Below are positions 32,581-45,400 of a stretch of 64,000 nucleotides of DNA, one piece after another. A model generated the notes under the pieces. It searched no databases and had not been told where the DNA came from. It saw only the letters and a program-made list of their open reading frames with translations. The stretch is from Anaeramoeba ignava (lineage: Eukaryota; Metamonada; Anaeramoebidae): assembly GCA_028826165.1 (NCBI GenBank), contig JAPDFW010000022.1, positions 372,001 to 436,000 on the forward strand, given 5' to 3'. Numbering within the stretch: position 1 is the first letter of the stretch; each line of letters starts with the position of its first letter. A program made the position numbers and the translations under genes.

Positions 32581-32860
32581 TTGTATTCTTTTTAAAAATA
32601 AAAAAATAATTAAAAAATGAAAAAAAAATGAAAAAAATTTTTTCTCAATTTTTATTATTTTTTTTTTAAATTTTAAATAAAGAAGAAAAAAATTTTTTTT
32701 TTCCACATCTCTTTACTAACTTATTTTTTTTAAAATTTAATAAATAAATTAATAAATAAATAATCAAATCCTGATTTTCGACTTTTAATTTTTATTTTAT
32801 TTTTTTTATTTTTTTTATTTTTGTTAAAGAAAAATTAATTCCAAAAGAAAAAAAAAAAAG
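32581..32860 (-). promoter_or_regulatory. 5' flank of the PH-like protein gene
   Basis: The motif TTTTTTCATTTTTTTTTCATTTTTTA (minus strand; plus 32612-32636) lies about 35-55 bp before the ATG. Beyond it are A/T runs without a gene. Confidence 0.4.
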
Positions 32861-34420
32861 AAAAGGAATTTTTAAATAAATTTTTAAATAAATTTTTAAA
32901 TAAATTGTTATAATAAATTGTTATAATAAATTTTTAAATAAATTTTTAAATAAATTTTTAAATAAATTTTGAAATAAATTTTTAAATAAATTTTTAAATA
33001 AATTGTTATGATAAATTGTGGAATAAATTTTTAAATAAATTTTTAAATAAATTTTTAAATAAATTTTTAAATAAATTGTGGAATAAATTTTTAAATAAAT
33101 TTTTAAATAAATTTAAATAAATTGTGAAATAAATTTTTAAATAAATTTTTAAATAAATTTTTAAATAAATTGTGGAATAAATTTTTATAATAAATTTTTA
33201 AATAAATTTTTAAATAAATTTTTGAAATAATTTATGGAATAAATTTTGGAATAAATTGTGGAATAAATTTTTAAATAATTTTTAAATAAATTTTTGAAAT
33301 AAATTGTGGAATAAATTTTTAAAGAATTTTTAAATAAATTTTTAAATAAATTGTGAAATAATTTATGGAATAAATTGTGGAATAAATTTTTAAATAAATT
33401 TTTAAATAAATTGTTTAATAAATTGTTGAATAAATTTTTAAATAAATTGTTATAATAAATTGTGAAATAAATTTTTAAATAAATTTTTAAATAAATTGTG
33501 AAATAAATTTTTATAATAAATTGTGAAATAAATTTTTATAATAAATTGTGAAATAAATTGTGAAATAATTTTTAAATAAATTTTTAAATAAATTGTGGAA
33601 TAAATTGTGGAATAAATTTTTAAATAAATTTTTAAATAAATTGTGGAATAAATTGTGGAATAAATTTTTAAATAAATTGTGAAATAAATTGTGAAATAAA
33701 TTTTTAAATAAATTTTTAAATAAATTTTTAAATAAATTTTTAAATAAATTGTGGAATAAATTTTTAAATAAATTTTTAAATAAATTTTTATAATAAATTG
33801 TGGAATAAATTTTGAAATAATTTTTATAATAAATTTTTAAATAAATTTTTAAATAAATTATGGAATAAATTGTTATAATAAATTTTTAAATAAATTTTTG
33901 AATAAATTATGGAATAAATTGTTATAATAAATTTTGAAATAAATTTTTAAATAAATTTTTAAATAAATTTTTAAATAAATTGTTATAATAAATTGTTTTA
34001 ATAAATTTTTAAATAAATTGTGAAATAAATTGTTGAATAAATTTTTAAATAAATTTTTGAATAAATTTTTAAATAAATTTTTGAATAAAATTTTAAATAA
34101 ATTTTTATAATAAATTTAAATAAATTTTTAAATAAATTTTTAAATAAATTTTTAAATAAATTTTAAATAAATTTTGGAATAAATTGTTATAATAAATTGT
34201 TATAATAAATTTTTAAATAAATTGTGAAATAAATTGAGAAATAAATTGTGAAATAAATTTTAAATAAATTGTGGAATAAATTTTTAAATAAATTTTTAAA
34301 TAAATTGTTATAATAAATTGTGGAATAAATTGTGAAATAAATTGTGAAATAAATTTTTAAATAAATTTTTAAATAAATTGTTGGAATAAATTTTTGGAAT
34401 AAATTTTGATTTTAAATTTA
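32860..34420. repeat. Intergenic 12-nt AAATAAATTTTT array
   Basis: About 1.5 kb of AAATAAATTTTT units with point variants (AAATTGTTATAAT, AAATTGTGGAAT, AAATTGTGAAAT). It separates the tandem minus-strand genes and ends at the stop codon of the TSET-like gene. Frequent 1-nt length changes close all frames, so it is noncoding. Confidence 0.8.
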
Positions 34421-34423
34421 ATT

Positions 34424-37400
34424 TTAAATCTGATTTTCTTCTAATTTTCCAATTTCACAAATGGGACAAATAGAATTTTGTAAATTTGTTTTTGAACTTT
34501 GAAAAATTGAATTGCAATAAGAGCAAAGAAGATAATCTTTAACAATAACTTCACCAGAGTTCATGCAATAAATGAGTTTTTTTTTGCATTTTTTGCATTT
34601 CAATGATTCAAAATCATTTGATTCTTTACAATAAGGGCAATTTAAAGAAAAATCAAAATTATAATTTTGATAATTTTTTGATTGGCAAAAATTTAATTTT
34701 CCAACAGATTCTTGATGAAGTTCAGGAACATTTTCAATAAAATCCTTAATTAAATCAGCCAAAATACCAAAATTTTGAGTTTTATATGTTTGATTTGTTG
34801 TGTATTTAAAACATCTTTTTCTATCTTCTTGAAAAAGTTCAATTGGTGGTAATTGTAAGCAAATGATAGAAATTTTTGTTGATAAAGAAATAAATTGAGA
34901 ATCATTTTTTGGAATTTTTTTTAATTCTTCACTTGCTTTTTCAATAATTTCTAGAAATGAACTCGCTATAATATATTTAACTATTTTGTATATTTGATTT
35001 TTAACTTCTTTTTTATTTGTATTGAGATTTTTCAATATTTTGATACAATCATTAAAGTATTTTCTTCCTGCAAGTAAGTCAAGTACACGGAAACTACGAA
35101 GACCAGATTCAAATAATTCTTCTGATTTTTGAAGTTGTAAATTTTCATTTTCGTTTTCTTTTTGATTTTGATTTTGATTTTGATTTTGATTTTCATTTTC
35201 ATTTTGATTTTCATTTTGATTTTGATTTTGATTTTGATTTTCTTTTTCATTTTCTTTTTCATTTTCTTTTTCATTTTCTTTTTCATTTTCTTTTTCATTT
35301 TCTTTTTCATTTTCTTTTTCATTTTCATTTTGATTTTGATTTTGATTTTGATTTTGATTTTGATTTTGATTTTGATTTTGATTTTTCATTTTGATTTTCT
35401 TTTTGATTTTGATTTTGATTTTGATTTTGATTTTGATTTTCATTTTGATTTTGATTTTGATTTTGATTTTGATTTTCATTTTTAATTTGATTTTGATTTT
35501 GATTTTGATTTTGATTTTGATTTTGATTTTGATTTTCATTTTTAATTTGATTTTCTTTTTCATTTTCTTTTTCATTTTCTTTTTCATTTTCATTTTGATT
35601 TTCTTTTTCTTTTTCTTTTTCTTTTTCTTTTTGATTTTGATTTTCTTTTTGATTTTCTTTTTGATTTTCTTTTTTTTTCATTTTTTTCTATTTGATTTTC
35701 TTTTTCTTTTTGATTTTCTTTTTCTTTTTCTTTTTCTTTTTCTTTTAGATTTGGATTTGAAATTGATTCAAAATTTATTTCATCATAAAAATCGAAATCA
35801 TTATCATCTTTATTATTATTATTATCATCATTATTATTATTTTGAATTGAATTATTTTCCTTTGTTTGAGTATTTGAATTTCCAGTTTTTGGTTTTATTA
35901 AATTTGGTTTTTTTAATTCAATTGATTTTCCTTTTTGAGATTCTTGATCATTTTGAGATTTTTCATCATCTTTTTTTTTAATTTGAGGATTTGATACAAC
36001 TTCAGTAATTTCTACTCTTTCTTTTTCTTTGATTAATCCACCTTTTTTGTTCAAAGATATTTTAAACCCAGAACGTGTTGGCTTATCTTTTTTTTCGACT
36101 TCATCCTTTTTTTTAATCACAAGAGTTGATAATCCAGCAAAAATTCTTTTTTCTTCAGGATCTGTTTCAAATTCAGAATCAGAAGTTTCATTATTATCCC
36201 AAGCACGATTAATAATTGTTGCTAATTGTTCTGTTGTTGCTTTTCCTATATCTATATCTGCTAGTTTTTGTGGTTCTTCTGGTTCTTTTTTTTGTTCTTT
36301 TTGTTCATTTTCTTGTGGGTTATTTAAATCATTTTTGGGTTGATTTTCCAAATTCGAAGGTGAAATTGGTTTTTGTGTTTCTTGTTGAGGAATTTGATTT
36401 TTTGGGAATTCGTTTACTTGCATTTCTTGTTGTTGATATTGTTCTTCTTCAATAAAATCTGATTTTTCATGTGTAAAAGGAATTGTGAACCAATTCTTTA
36501 AATCTTCCAAATCTAATTCTGAAACTTTGAATATATTTTCTATTCTAATTTCAAACTTTTTTTCTGGTTCCAAATATTTTTCCTCTTCATTTTGAATTAT
36601 AAAACGGAATTTTGCCAATTGATTCTTTTCTTGTTCTTTTGATAAATCCAAATCAAAATGACTTTCCAAAATAGCCTTAACTTCATCAATTTTCTTTGTT
36701 GGGTTAAGAATTTCTTCTGAAATTTTCATCCAATTAGAAAAAGCAGATAAATATTGAATCAATAGATTTTGATTTTGATTTTGATTTTGATTTTGATTTT
36801 GATTATTTTCTTGAAAAAGTTGATAAATTAATTGAGCAATTCCATAATTATTTCCAAAAAGAGTGTAAATAAAAAACAATCCAAAATATTCACCACTTTC
36901 TTTAAAACAAATCTCTGCAAATTCAAATTGGCCACACTTCAAACATTCAATTCCAATCTTTTTGAGTATTTCTTTTCTAATTTGGTTTGTTTTGATTTGA
37001 ACTTCATCAGAATAACTGTTAATTTGATCAAAAGGCACTTTGTATTTTGGGATTTTCGAATTGAATTCAAGGAAAGTTTTCATATCGGGATGATTTTGTT
37101 GGTTTTGAGTATCATTTTTCTTGTTAAAATTTTGGTTACTTTTATTGAAATTTGAAAGTTGATTTTCGTTTTCCATCAAATTTTGATCTATTATTTTTTG
37201 TAAAGCAATTGATACTTCTTTTTCTTCTAAATTTGCCAATATTTCTTTATTGGTTGTTAATAATTCGAAGAGTATTTCCTCTAAAACTTGCTCCTTCGTT
37301 GGTTTCTTTTGCTTTGAACGCAACTTGTCGTCTGGATTACTCTCATTTTTTTGATATCGATTGCGGTTGATGTTTATTTTGGAAATAGTTTCTTTGAGAA

Positions 37401-40257
37401 TTTCGTTTTGATTAGAAGATTTTTGAGGTGTTACTTGGTCTTCATTTTGATTTTCACTTTGGTTTGATTCAAGATTACGAAAAATATTAAATAGCATTGA
37501 AGAAGCCTTGAAAAATTTATTCTGAAACAAAAAATCAGCGAGATCTGTTGATATTCTTGGTGTTTTAATTCTGGAAATAATTTGATAAATTTTCTGTTTG
37601 AATTCTTTTGAAGGGGATAATTGTGATTGAGAATTAGTTGTTTTTCTTAGAAAATTCTCGAAAGAAACTAGTCCCATAATTAAGGATTCAGTTAAATCAA
37701 TTCCTTGTTCTGAAATAATTACCCAATCCTCGTTATTTATTAAGGTATAATCCATAATTGAATATAAAATCCTATCAAAAAGAACTGCAGAGATGCGAGA
37801 TTTGTCGTAATTAAGAGTTGATATGGTTTTAGGAGATGAAGAAGAATCAAATGTGAGAAAATTCAAGTTGTGTTTTGTATTGAAAAATAATGAATATCCA
37901 ACCCAAAAACACGAGTGGAAATACATGCAATCATGGATAAAAGGGTTCCAAACTGTGTGAATAATTTCAAATTCAGTGTTTATAATTGCAATTCTTAAAT
38001 TAGTTATAATTGCAGCGAAAAAGAGCTCTTTTGCGTTTTCTGGTTGTGTTTTGTTCCACTTAATTTCATAAACGTTTTCTTTGTGTTCAAGTTGGAAAAA
38101 TTTTGATTTTTCTAAGTTTCCACCTGATTTTTTAGGTTGCAAAAGTGTGTTCGTAATGTTATTAGTTGGGAAAATTGGGTTTATAAGTGAATTGCTGAGG
38201 AATCCTCCCATATCAATTCCGAGTAAATCATCACCAAGAGCTTTTTTTTCTTGTGTTGATTTTTTTGTGGGAGATTCTTTTGGAAGAGTTTTTGGTTCAT
38301 TAACTTGTGGTTGAGCGACATTTTCTGGTTCAAAATCTACTAATTGAAATTCCAAACTATCATTTAGAAGCAAAGAAAGAAGATTTCGTGAATAAACAAG
38401 TTTTCTTTCTGATAAAATTTGGTAAAGCAAAACTCTGTTTTGTTTAAGTGGCGTTGGGAATATTTTTGATATTTTGTATCCTTTTAAATATAATGGGTCT
38501 TTTGATTTGAATTTTTGTTTCCTTTTGTGTTTGTGTTATTATTTTATGGATAATATTTCTTCCATCCTGAGAAATGATCACAAATTCCTTTCCGCTATCA
38601 CCAACAAAACAGGCATCAATACATCTTTCGTTATCGATAATTTTCCCATTCTTATCAATTAAATAGAAGATTATGACTCTTTGATTTGATTCTAGTGCTA
38701 CTTTGTGGCAGTAATTGGTTGTTTCCCTAACAAGATCAACTTTGAGTTGGATGAGGATCAAGAAGATTTTGCTTTTAGAATTGTATATAAACTTAATGAC
38801 TCTTGCTCCTTTACTAATTTCTTCTTGAATGATGTCTGGTATTTTGTATTTCATTTTAATTTTTTCTTTTTCTTTTTCTTTTTCTTTTTGTTTTTCTTTT
38901 TCTTTTTGTTTTTGGTATTTCTTTTCAATGAAATATTTAAATTCCCTTTATTTTTTTCTTCTTCCTTTTCTTGATTTTCATTTTCATTCTCTTGCTCTTT
39001 ATCACTTGTTTTATTTCTAGGTAATGTGTATTGCTTAATGCAATTTTCTCCACTAGTTTTCACATTGTTGAAATCCATATAAAATATTTTATTGCAAATT
39101 TGAATCTGATTTTGTTCGTTATTGTTTTCTGGAGTAAAAATGGATGATGAATTAAGGTCTGGAATCTCCATTTGTGTTGCAATGGGCATAAATGTTGATG
39201 GATAAAGTTTATCGCAAACAGAATAAATAGCAGTTCCTTCAATTTCCATTTGCGAGTTTGTTTCCACAAGAGAAATATAATTGCACGATTGATGAGATTG
39301 CATTTTTTGGAAAAAAACGCTTTTTGTTGTTGATTTTCCACAATAAGTAAGAAATTGATCTGAGATTTTGAGCTGCGAATCATTTGGAAAATATCTTAGC
39401 GAAATAACTCTTCCATTTGAAGCGAGGACAAAAAACTCATTCAAAAAGGAATGGAAAGAGATTGATTTGATTGTGATTGAATTGTCCAAAAAAACACATG
39501 CTTTGAGTTGGCAATTTGCAGGGTCTCTTGTGCTCCAAATACTAACAAAGCCCTGAGTTCCACCGACAATTAGGTTGTTGTCTTCCTTGGGAGAAAACGC
39601 AATACAAGTTGGTTTGATTTTGACATTCTTTTTTTTGATTTTTTTTGATTTTCCTTTTTTTGACTGGAATATTCCTTGATTCAAGTTAAAATTAATGGGA
39701 ATAAAATCCAATTCACAAAGAAAACTTTTCTGTTTCCAATCCCAAATTTTCACACTAAAATCCGAATTCAAAACTGCGATTTTGGATTGAAATCTGCTTG
39801 CAGAAAGTTGGCAAATTGGTTTCTTTGAAACTTGCAAGTCAATTTGTTGAAGTTGAATTGAATCTTGATTTGGAATCAAATTATGAATATGTAATATTCC
39901 GCTTGATTCTCGCGAGTAAAAAAGTGTTGGTGTTGAATAATCTGCAAATAAACTTGTAATCATTTGCTTGTCATCTTTCTTGCTTGGAATGTATTCGTTT
40001 GATATTGTGTGCTTTTCCATGTCAAAAAGTATAATTCCTCCGTTTTTTGTTGATCCAACTAAAAATGGAAATTGTGAAAATGAAACCAATTCGTTTATTT
40101 TATTGATTGACTTGTCTTCGAATATAACTTTTTTTATGTCTGTTTCCATGTTGTTTTCGTATATTTTCTTGCTTTTGATTGAGAATATTATGTTTTTTTT
40201 TGGATGGAAAGTTGTTATGTTTTGATTTTTTAATTGTAAAATTTTTTGGAACTCCAT
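34424..40257 (-). CDS. TSET/TPLATE complex propeller-solenoid subunit (TTRAY2 / TWD40-2-like)
   Basis: TSET is a COPI- and adaptor-related coat of the plasma membrane, known from plants (TPLATE complex) and Dictyostelium. This single-exon gene encodes about 1900 residues. First propeller: MEFQKILQLKNQNITTFHPKK, then KPICQLSASRFQSKIAVL and DFSVKIWDWKQKSF. Second-propeller features match TWD40-2: GARVIKFIYNSKSKIFLI, CIDACFVGDSGKEFVIISQD, KIFPTPLKQNRVL, FWVGYSLFFNTKHNLNFLTF and a solenoid with CLKCGQFEFAEICFKESGEY. After a long Lys-Glu-Asn-Gln region comes a C-terminal alpha-COP-CTD-like domain (ESGLRSFRVLDLLAGRKYF) and a Cys-rich zinc ribbon (CPYCKESNDFESLKCKKC...CSYC...CPIC). Apparent 1-nt shifts at about 38951-38957 (T7), 38500-38535, 35670-35678 (T9) and 35387-35391 break it into separate frames. 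Assignment to TTRAY2 rather than TTRAY1 is from remembered similarity. Confidence 0.7.
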
Positions 40258-40400
40258 TTAAATTTTAAATTTTAATTTTAAAAAAAAAAATGAAAAAAAA
40301 AAATTTGAAAAAAAAAAATTTAAAACTATTTAAAAATTTTTATTTTTAAATAAAAAAAAAAAGATAAATAATTCAACATTAATCTTTTTTAAAACAGAAA
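40258..40400 (-). promoter_or_regulatory. 5' flank of the TSET-like gene
   Basis: T-run/CA motif (minus strand TTTTTTTTTTTCATTTTTTTTTTT, plus about 40280-40303) 25-45 bp upstream of the ATG at 40257. It is followed by A/T-rich sequence that runs into the repeat array. Confidence 0.4.
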
Positions 40401-40409
40401 ATATTCTCC

Positions 40410-42460
40410 AAGTTCCAATTCTAAATTCATTTTTAAATTCATTTTTAAATTCATTTTTAAATTCATTTTTAAATTCATTTTTAAATTCATTTTTAAATTC
40501 ATTTTTAAATTCATTTTTAAATTCATTTTTAAATTCATTTTTAAATTCATTTTTAAATTCATTTTTAAATTCAATTTTAAATTCATTTTTAAATTCATTT
40601 TTAAATTCATTTTTAAATTCATTTTTAAATTCATTTTTAAATTCATTTTTAAATTCATTTTTAAATTCATTTTTAAATTCATTTTTAAATTCATTTTTAA
40701 ATTCAATTTTTAAATTCATTTTTAAATTCATTTTTAAATTCAGTTTTAAATTCATTTTTAAATTGTTTTAAATTGTTTTAAATTCATTTTTAAATTCATT
40801 TTTAAATTCATTTTTAAATTCATTTTTAAATTCATTTTTAAATTGTTTTAAATTCATTTTTAAATTCATTTTTAAATTCCATTTCTAAATTCATTTTTAA
40901 ATCCATTTTTAAATTCATTTTTAAATTCCATTTCTAAATTCATTTTTAAATCCATTTTTAAATTCATTTTTAAATTCAATTTTAAATCCATTTTTAAATT
41001 GTTTTAAATTCATTTTTAAATTGTTTTAAATTCATTTTTAAATTCATTTTTAAATTGTTTTAAATTGTTTTAAATTCATTTTTAAATTCATTTTTAAATT
41101 CATTTTTTAAATTGTTTTAAATTGTTTTAAATTCATTTTTAAATTCATTTTTAAATTGTTTTAAATTGTTTTAAATTCATTTCTTTAAATTGTTTTAAAT
41201 TGTTTTAAATTCATTTTTAAATTCATTTTTAAATTGTTTTAAATTGTTTTTTAAATTGTTTTAAATTGTTTTAAATTCATTTTTAAATTCAGTTTTAAAT
41301 TCATTTTTAAATTCATTTTTAAATTGTTTTAAATTGTTTTAAATTGTTTTAAATTGTTTTAAATTCATTTTTAAATTCATTTTTAAATTCAATTTTTCAA
41401 ATTGTTTTAAATTGTTTTAAATTCATTTTTAAATTCATTTTTAAATTCATTTTTAAATTCATTTTTAAATTCAATTTTTAAATTGTTTTAAATTGTTTTA
41501 AATTGTTTTAAATTCATTTTTAAATTCCAATTTTAAATTGTTTTAAATTGTTTTAAATTTTGTTAAATTGTTTCAAATTCATTTTTAAATTCCAATTTTA
41601 AATTGTTTTAAATTGTTTCAAATTTTGTTTCAAATTGTTTCAAATTCAGTTTTAAATTCAATTTTAAATTGTTTTAAATTCATTTTTAAACTCATTTTTA
41701 AATTCATTTTTAAATTGTTTTAAATTCATTTTTAAATTCATTTTTAAATTCATTTTTAAATTCATTTTTAAATTCATTTTTAAATTCATTTTAAATTCAT
41801 TTTAAATTGTTTCAAATCCATTTTTAAATTCATTTTTAAATTCATTTTTAAATTGTTTTAAATTGTTTTAAATTCATTTTTAAATTCAATTTTAAATTGT
41901 TTCAAATTCATTTTAAATTCATTTTTAAATTGTTTTAAATTGTTTTAAATTGTTTTAAATTGTTTTAAATTGTTTTAAATTGTTTTAAATTCATTTTTAA
42001 ATTGTTTCAAATTGTTTTAAATTGTTTTAAATTGTTTTAAATTGTTTTAAATTGTTTTAAATTCATTTTTAAATTCATTTTTAAATTCATTTTTAAATTC
42101 ATTTTTAAATTCATTTTTAAATTCATTTTTAAATTCATTTTTAAATTCATTTTTAAATTGTTTTAAATTCATTTTTAAATTCATTTTTAAATTCATTTTT
42201 AAATTCATTTTTAAATTGTTTTAAATTGTTTTAAATTTTTTTAAATTGTTTTAAATTGTTTCAAATTGTTTCAAATTCATTTTTAAATTGTTTTAAATTG
42301 TTTTAAATTGTTTCAAATTGTTTTAAATTGTTTCAAATTTTGTTAAATTCATTTCTTTAAATTGTTTTAAATTCATTTTTAAATTCATTTTTAAATTCAT
42401 TTTTAAATTTTGTTAAATTCATTTTTAAATTCAGTTTCAAATTGTTTCAAATTTTGTTAA
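40410..42460. repeat. Intergenic AAATTCATTTTT / AAATTGTTTT array
   Basis: Two kilobases of a 12-nt unit AAATTCATTTTT mixed with a 10-nt unit AAATTGTTTT. The two units alternate in blocks, and the left ~350 bp is nearly pure 12-nt unit, giving a false frame of Asn-Glu-Phe-Lys. The array abuts the RasGAP stop at 42463. Confidence 0.8.
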
Positions 42461-42462
42461 AT

Positions 42463-45400
42463 TCAATTCTTCAAATTAGAAAGTCGAGTAAGATACTTGA
42501 AAGAATCAGAAAATATTATCTTTAAGATATAAGAATCACTACAAACTTCAATTTTTTCTTTAATTCTTTGATCAATTTTCTCAAAAAGTTCTGGATCAGA
42601 AAGTAAACTATAAATATATTCCAAAGAAACTTCAAGTTGGTGATTATCAATAGGAACAGATTCAAACATAGTTTCCAATCTAGTATTTCTATTTTCAAGA
42701 TCAACAATATCAATTGGAATTTCACAAAACTCATAATCAATATGATGATCCGAATTCTTATTTTTTCCAAAAATCCTTTTACTTTCTTCAACAACTCCCA
42801 AACACACAATTTGATCTCCAATTTGCAAATCAAGTTTTTCGGATGATTTACTCATCTTGATTTCAAAACAAGGTTGAAGTAATTTATCCATAAAAGCTTT
42901 TGTCACAGGAATCATCATTTCAAGCAAATTATTCAAAGGAGACATTGGAGATTTTTCATCAAATAACGCTCCGTTCGCAATGCCTTGAATTATTTTGGAA
43001 ATCAAAATGAGTGATCTTCGGGAATCTTTTGAAGGTGGTTCGGGAACTAATCCAAATACTTCAGGTGTGACAATTGCAGGGCAAATGAACCGAAGGAAAA
43101 CTAATCCTGAAATAATAAGATGCCGCGAATTGGGGAATTTTTGAGATGTAATTTCGAATACTTTTCTTGCCAACTCTCGAAGAACAACTGGGAAATAATA
43201 AATTGATTGTAATATTCCATTCAATATCACTTGAGAATATTGGATCAATTTATTGATATTCTCCTCAATTTTTCCTGAATCTGTATTTTCATCAGGATAA
43301 ATTTCAAGTGCTTGACCCATTTCAATCACATTTTTAATGCATTCCTTAATTGACATTTCCAGAAAATGTTTTCCATAAATTGCAAAAAATTCGGATATAA
43401 TTTTTATTGCCATACTTTTTCCTCGAAATAAAACTGTATCAGTGAATGTCATTTCAATTTCCTTTTGAATAAGTTTTTCCATCAAAGGAAGAATTGGTTG
43501 TTGTGCAAACTCAAATATGAATATCAAATTTTTGCAAAGAAGTCCCATATCCGAAATATCAATCTCCTCAAACAAACTTAACGGTAAAATCATCTGTTTC
43601 AATAATAATATTACCAATAGTGAATCTTTTTCTTTTTGTGTTAAACCATTTGTATTTTCGTTTTGTTTTTTTGCTGCATTTGTCTTTGAGTTTTGTTTTG
43701 TTTTAGATTTAGATTTTGATTTAGATTTTATTTTTATTTTTGATTTTGTTTTTGATTTTGGGCTTAAATTTAAATTTGAATTTGAATTTGAATTTGAATT
43801 TGGATTTGGATTTTGTTTTTGTTTTTGTTTGGATCGTGATTTAATAATACTACTCAATCCAAATCTTGATTTTTTCTCATTATTTGATTTTTTTTGTTGC
43901 TTTTCTTTTTGTTCAATTTTAAAATCTTGGATTCTTAATGGAAAAATTATATCAATTTTTTCGAAATTGAAAGAAATTATTTTTCCATTTTCAATTAAAT
44001 TAATTCTTCCATCTGAAATTTGTTGAAAATTTGCAATTTCCATCCATTCCCAATTTTTTTCAACTATGTTACTATCATCGTTGTCATCATCATCATCATC
44101 TTCATTATTATTATTATCATTATTATCATTATTATCTTTATTATTATCATTATTTTTCTTTTTTAGATTGGAAATTCTATTAATATATGCGCGTGGATTA
44201 TTATCATCATTTTTTCCAAGTTTATATCTTAATAAATAAGAAAGAACAACTTTTCTCCAATTTTCAAGATGAATTAAATGATTTGATTGATTCATATATT
44301 GTTTGATTATTATTTCTTGCTCTTTTGAATCGGAAGAAAAGAATTCGTTTTGATAGAATATATTACTCATTTCTTCCAGTTTGATTTTAGAATTTTTGAT
44401 TTGAGAATTTAACCAACTTCTAATTTTCATGAGTAATTGACAGGAATTTCTCCCGAAATCCAAAATTTGGTTGCTAAATAAAGAATCGATTGAAATGGGA
44501 AAATATTGGAATAATAAAACGGTTTCAAAAAGAGTGATAATTTTATGTGTGTCATCATCCCTAATGCATCCAATTTTGGTATTTTTTTTATCTTGGATAA
44601 TTTCAAAGGCATTATTTGTTGTTTCTTTTTCGATTTTGAAAGGAATATTTGTTCGAATCGAGAATTGATTTAGTTTGAGAGACTTCAATAATTTGTATTG
44701 GAATTTATCATTGAAAAAATCAGCACTATTATCATGTATTCTCATCCAGACCTTTTCGAATGTTGTGTTTCCGAATTTTTTATAAGGGGCATAGTAAACA
44801 TATCCTTCAAAATAAACAGGAGAAGCTGCAGAGCTAATGTCAAAGTGGGGGAACTTATTGTAAACAAATTGGAGGAGAGTATTTTGATGGAATGACAATA
44901 TTTCTGGTGTGGGTATGTGGATATTCTTATTGAAAACAAGACCTTCTTGATTTTCTGGGATTGAATCTTTAAAAGGAGATGCAAGTAGAAAATGACTTGA
45001 ACTTTCTGTATTGGAAAACTTGTCTTTCTTGATATTTCTTAAATACCCTTTATTTAGCATAAACCATTTTCCTTGAGGATATTCCAGATACAGTAAATTA
45101 TTAAGGGATTTTTGTTTTTGTTGTTGTTGCTTTTGTTTGTATATTTGTATTTCAATTCCGCTTGGTTTTTGAGAGTAGCCAAATAAAGTATTTGGATGTT
45201 TTTCAGGAAACTTGCAAATTCGATTCTGGATATTTTGTATAAGATTCTGTTTTTCCAAATTTCTAATTGGGAAATGCGTTTATAAGCAATCTCGAGTTGA
45301 TTTTGAAGGGAAATGTAAGAAAATTGGTCATATTCTTGATAAACCTCAAGTAGATTTTCAAATCCGATATTTTCTTCTTCTTGTCTTTGTATTTCGGATT

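Noticed and set aside
40330-40755. Asn-Glu-Phe-Lys repeat protein
   Set aside because: It is a chance frame in the AAATTCATTTTT array. The same array soon changes unit length and closes, and no unique sequence or sound start supports a gene.
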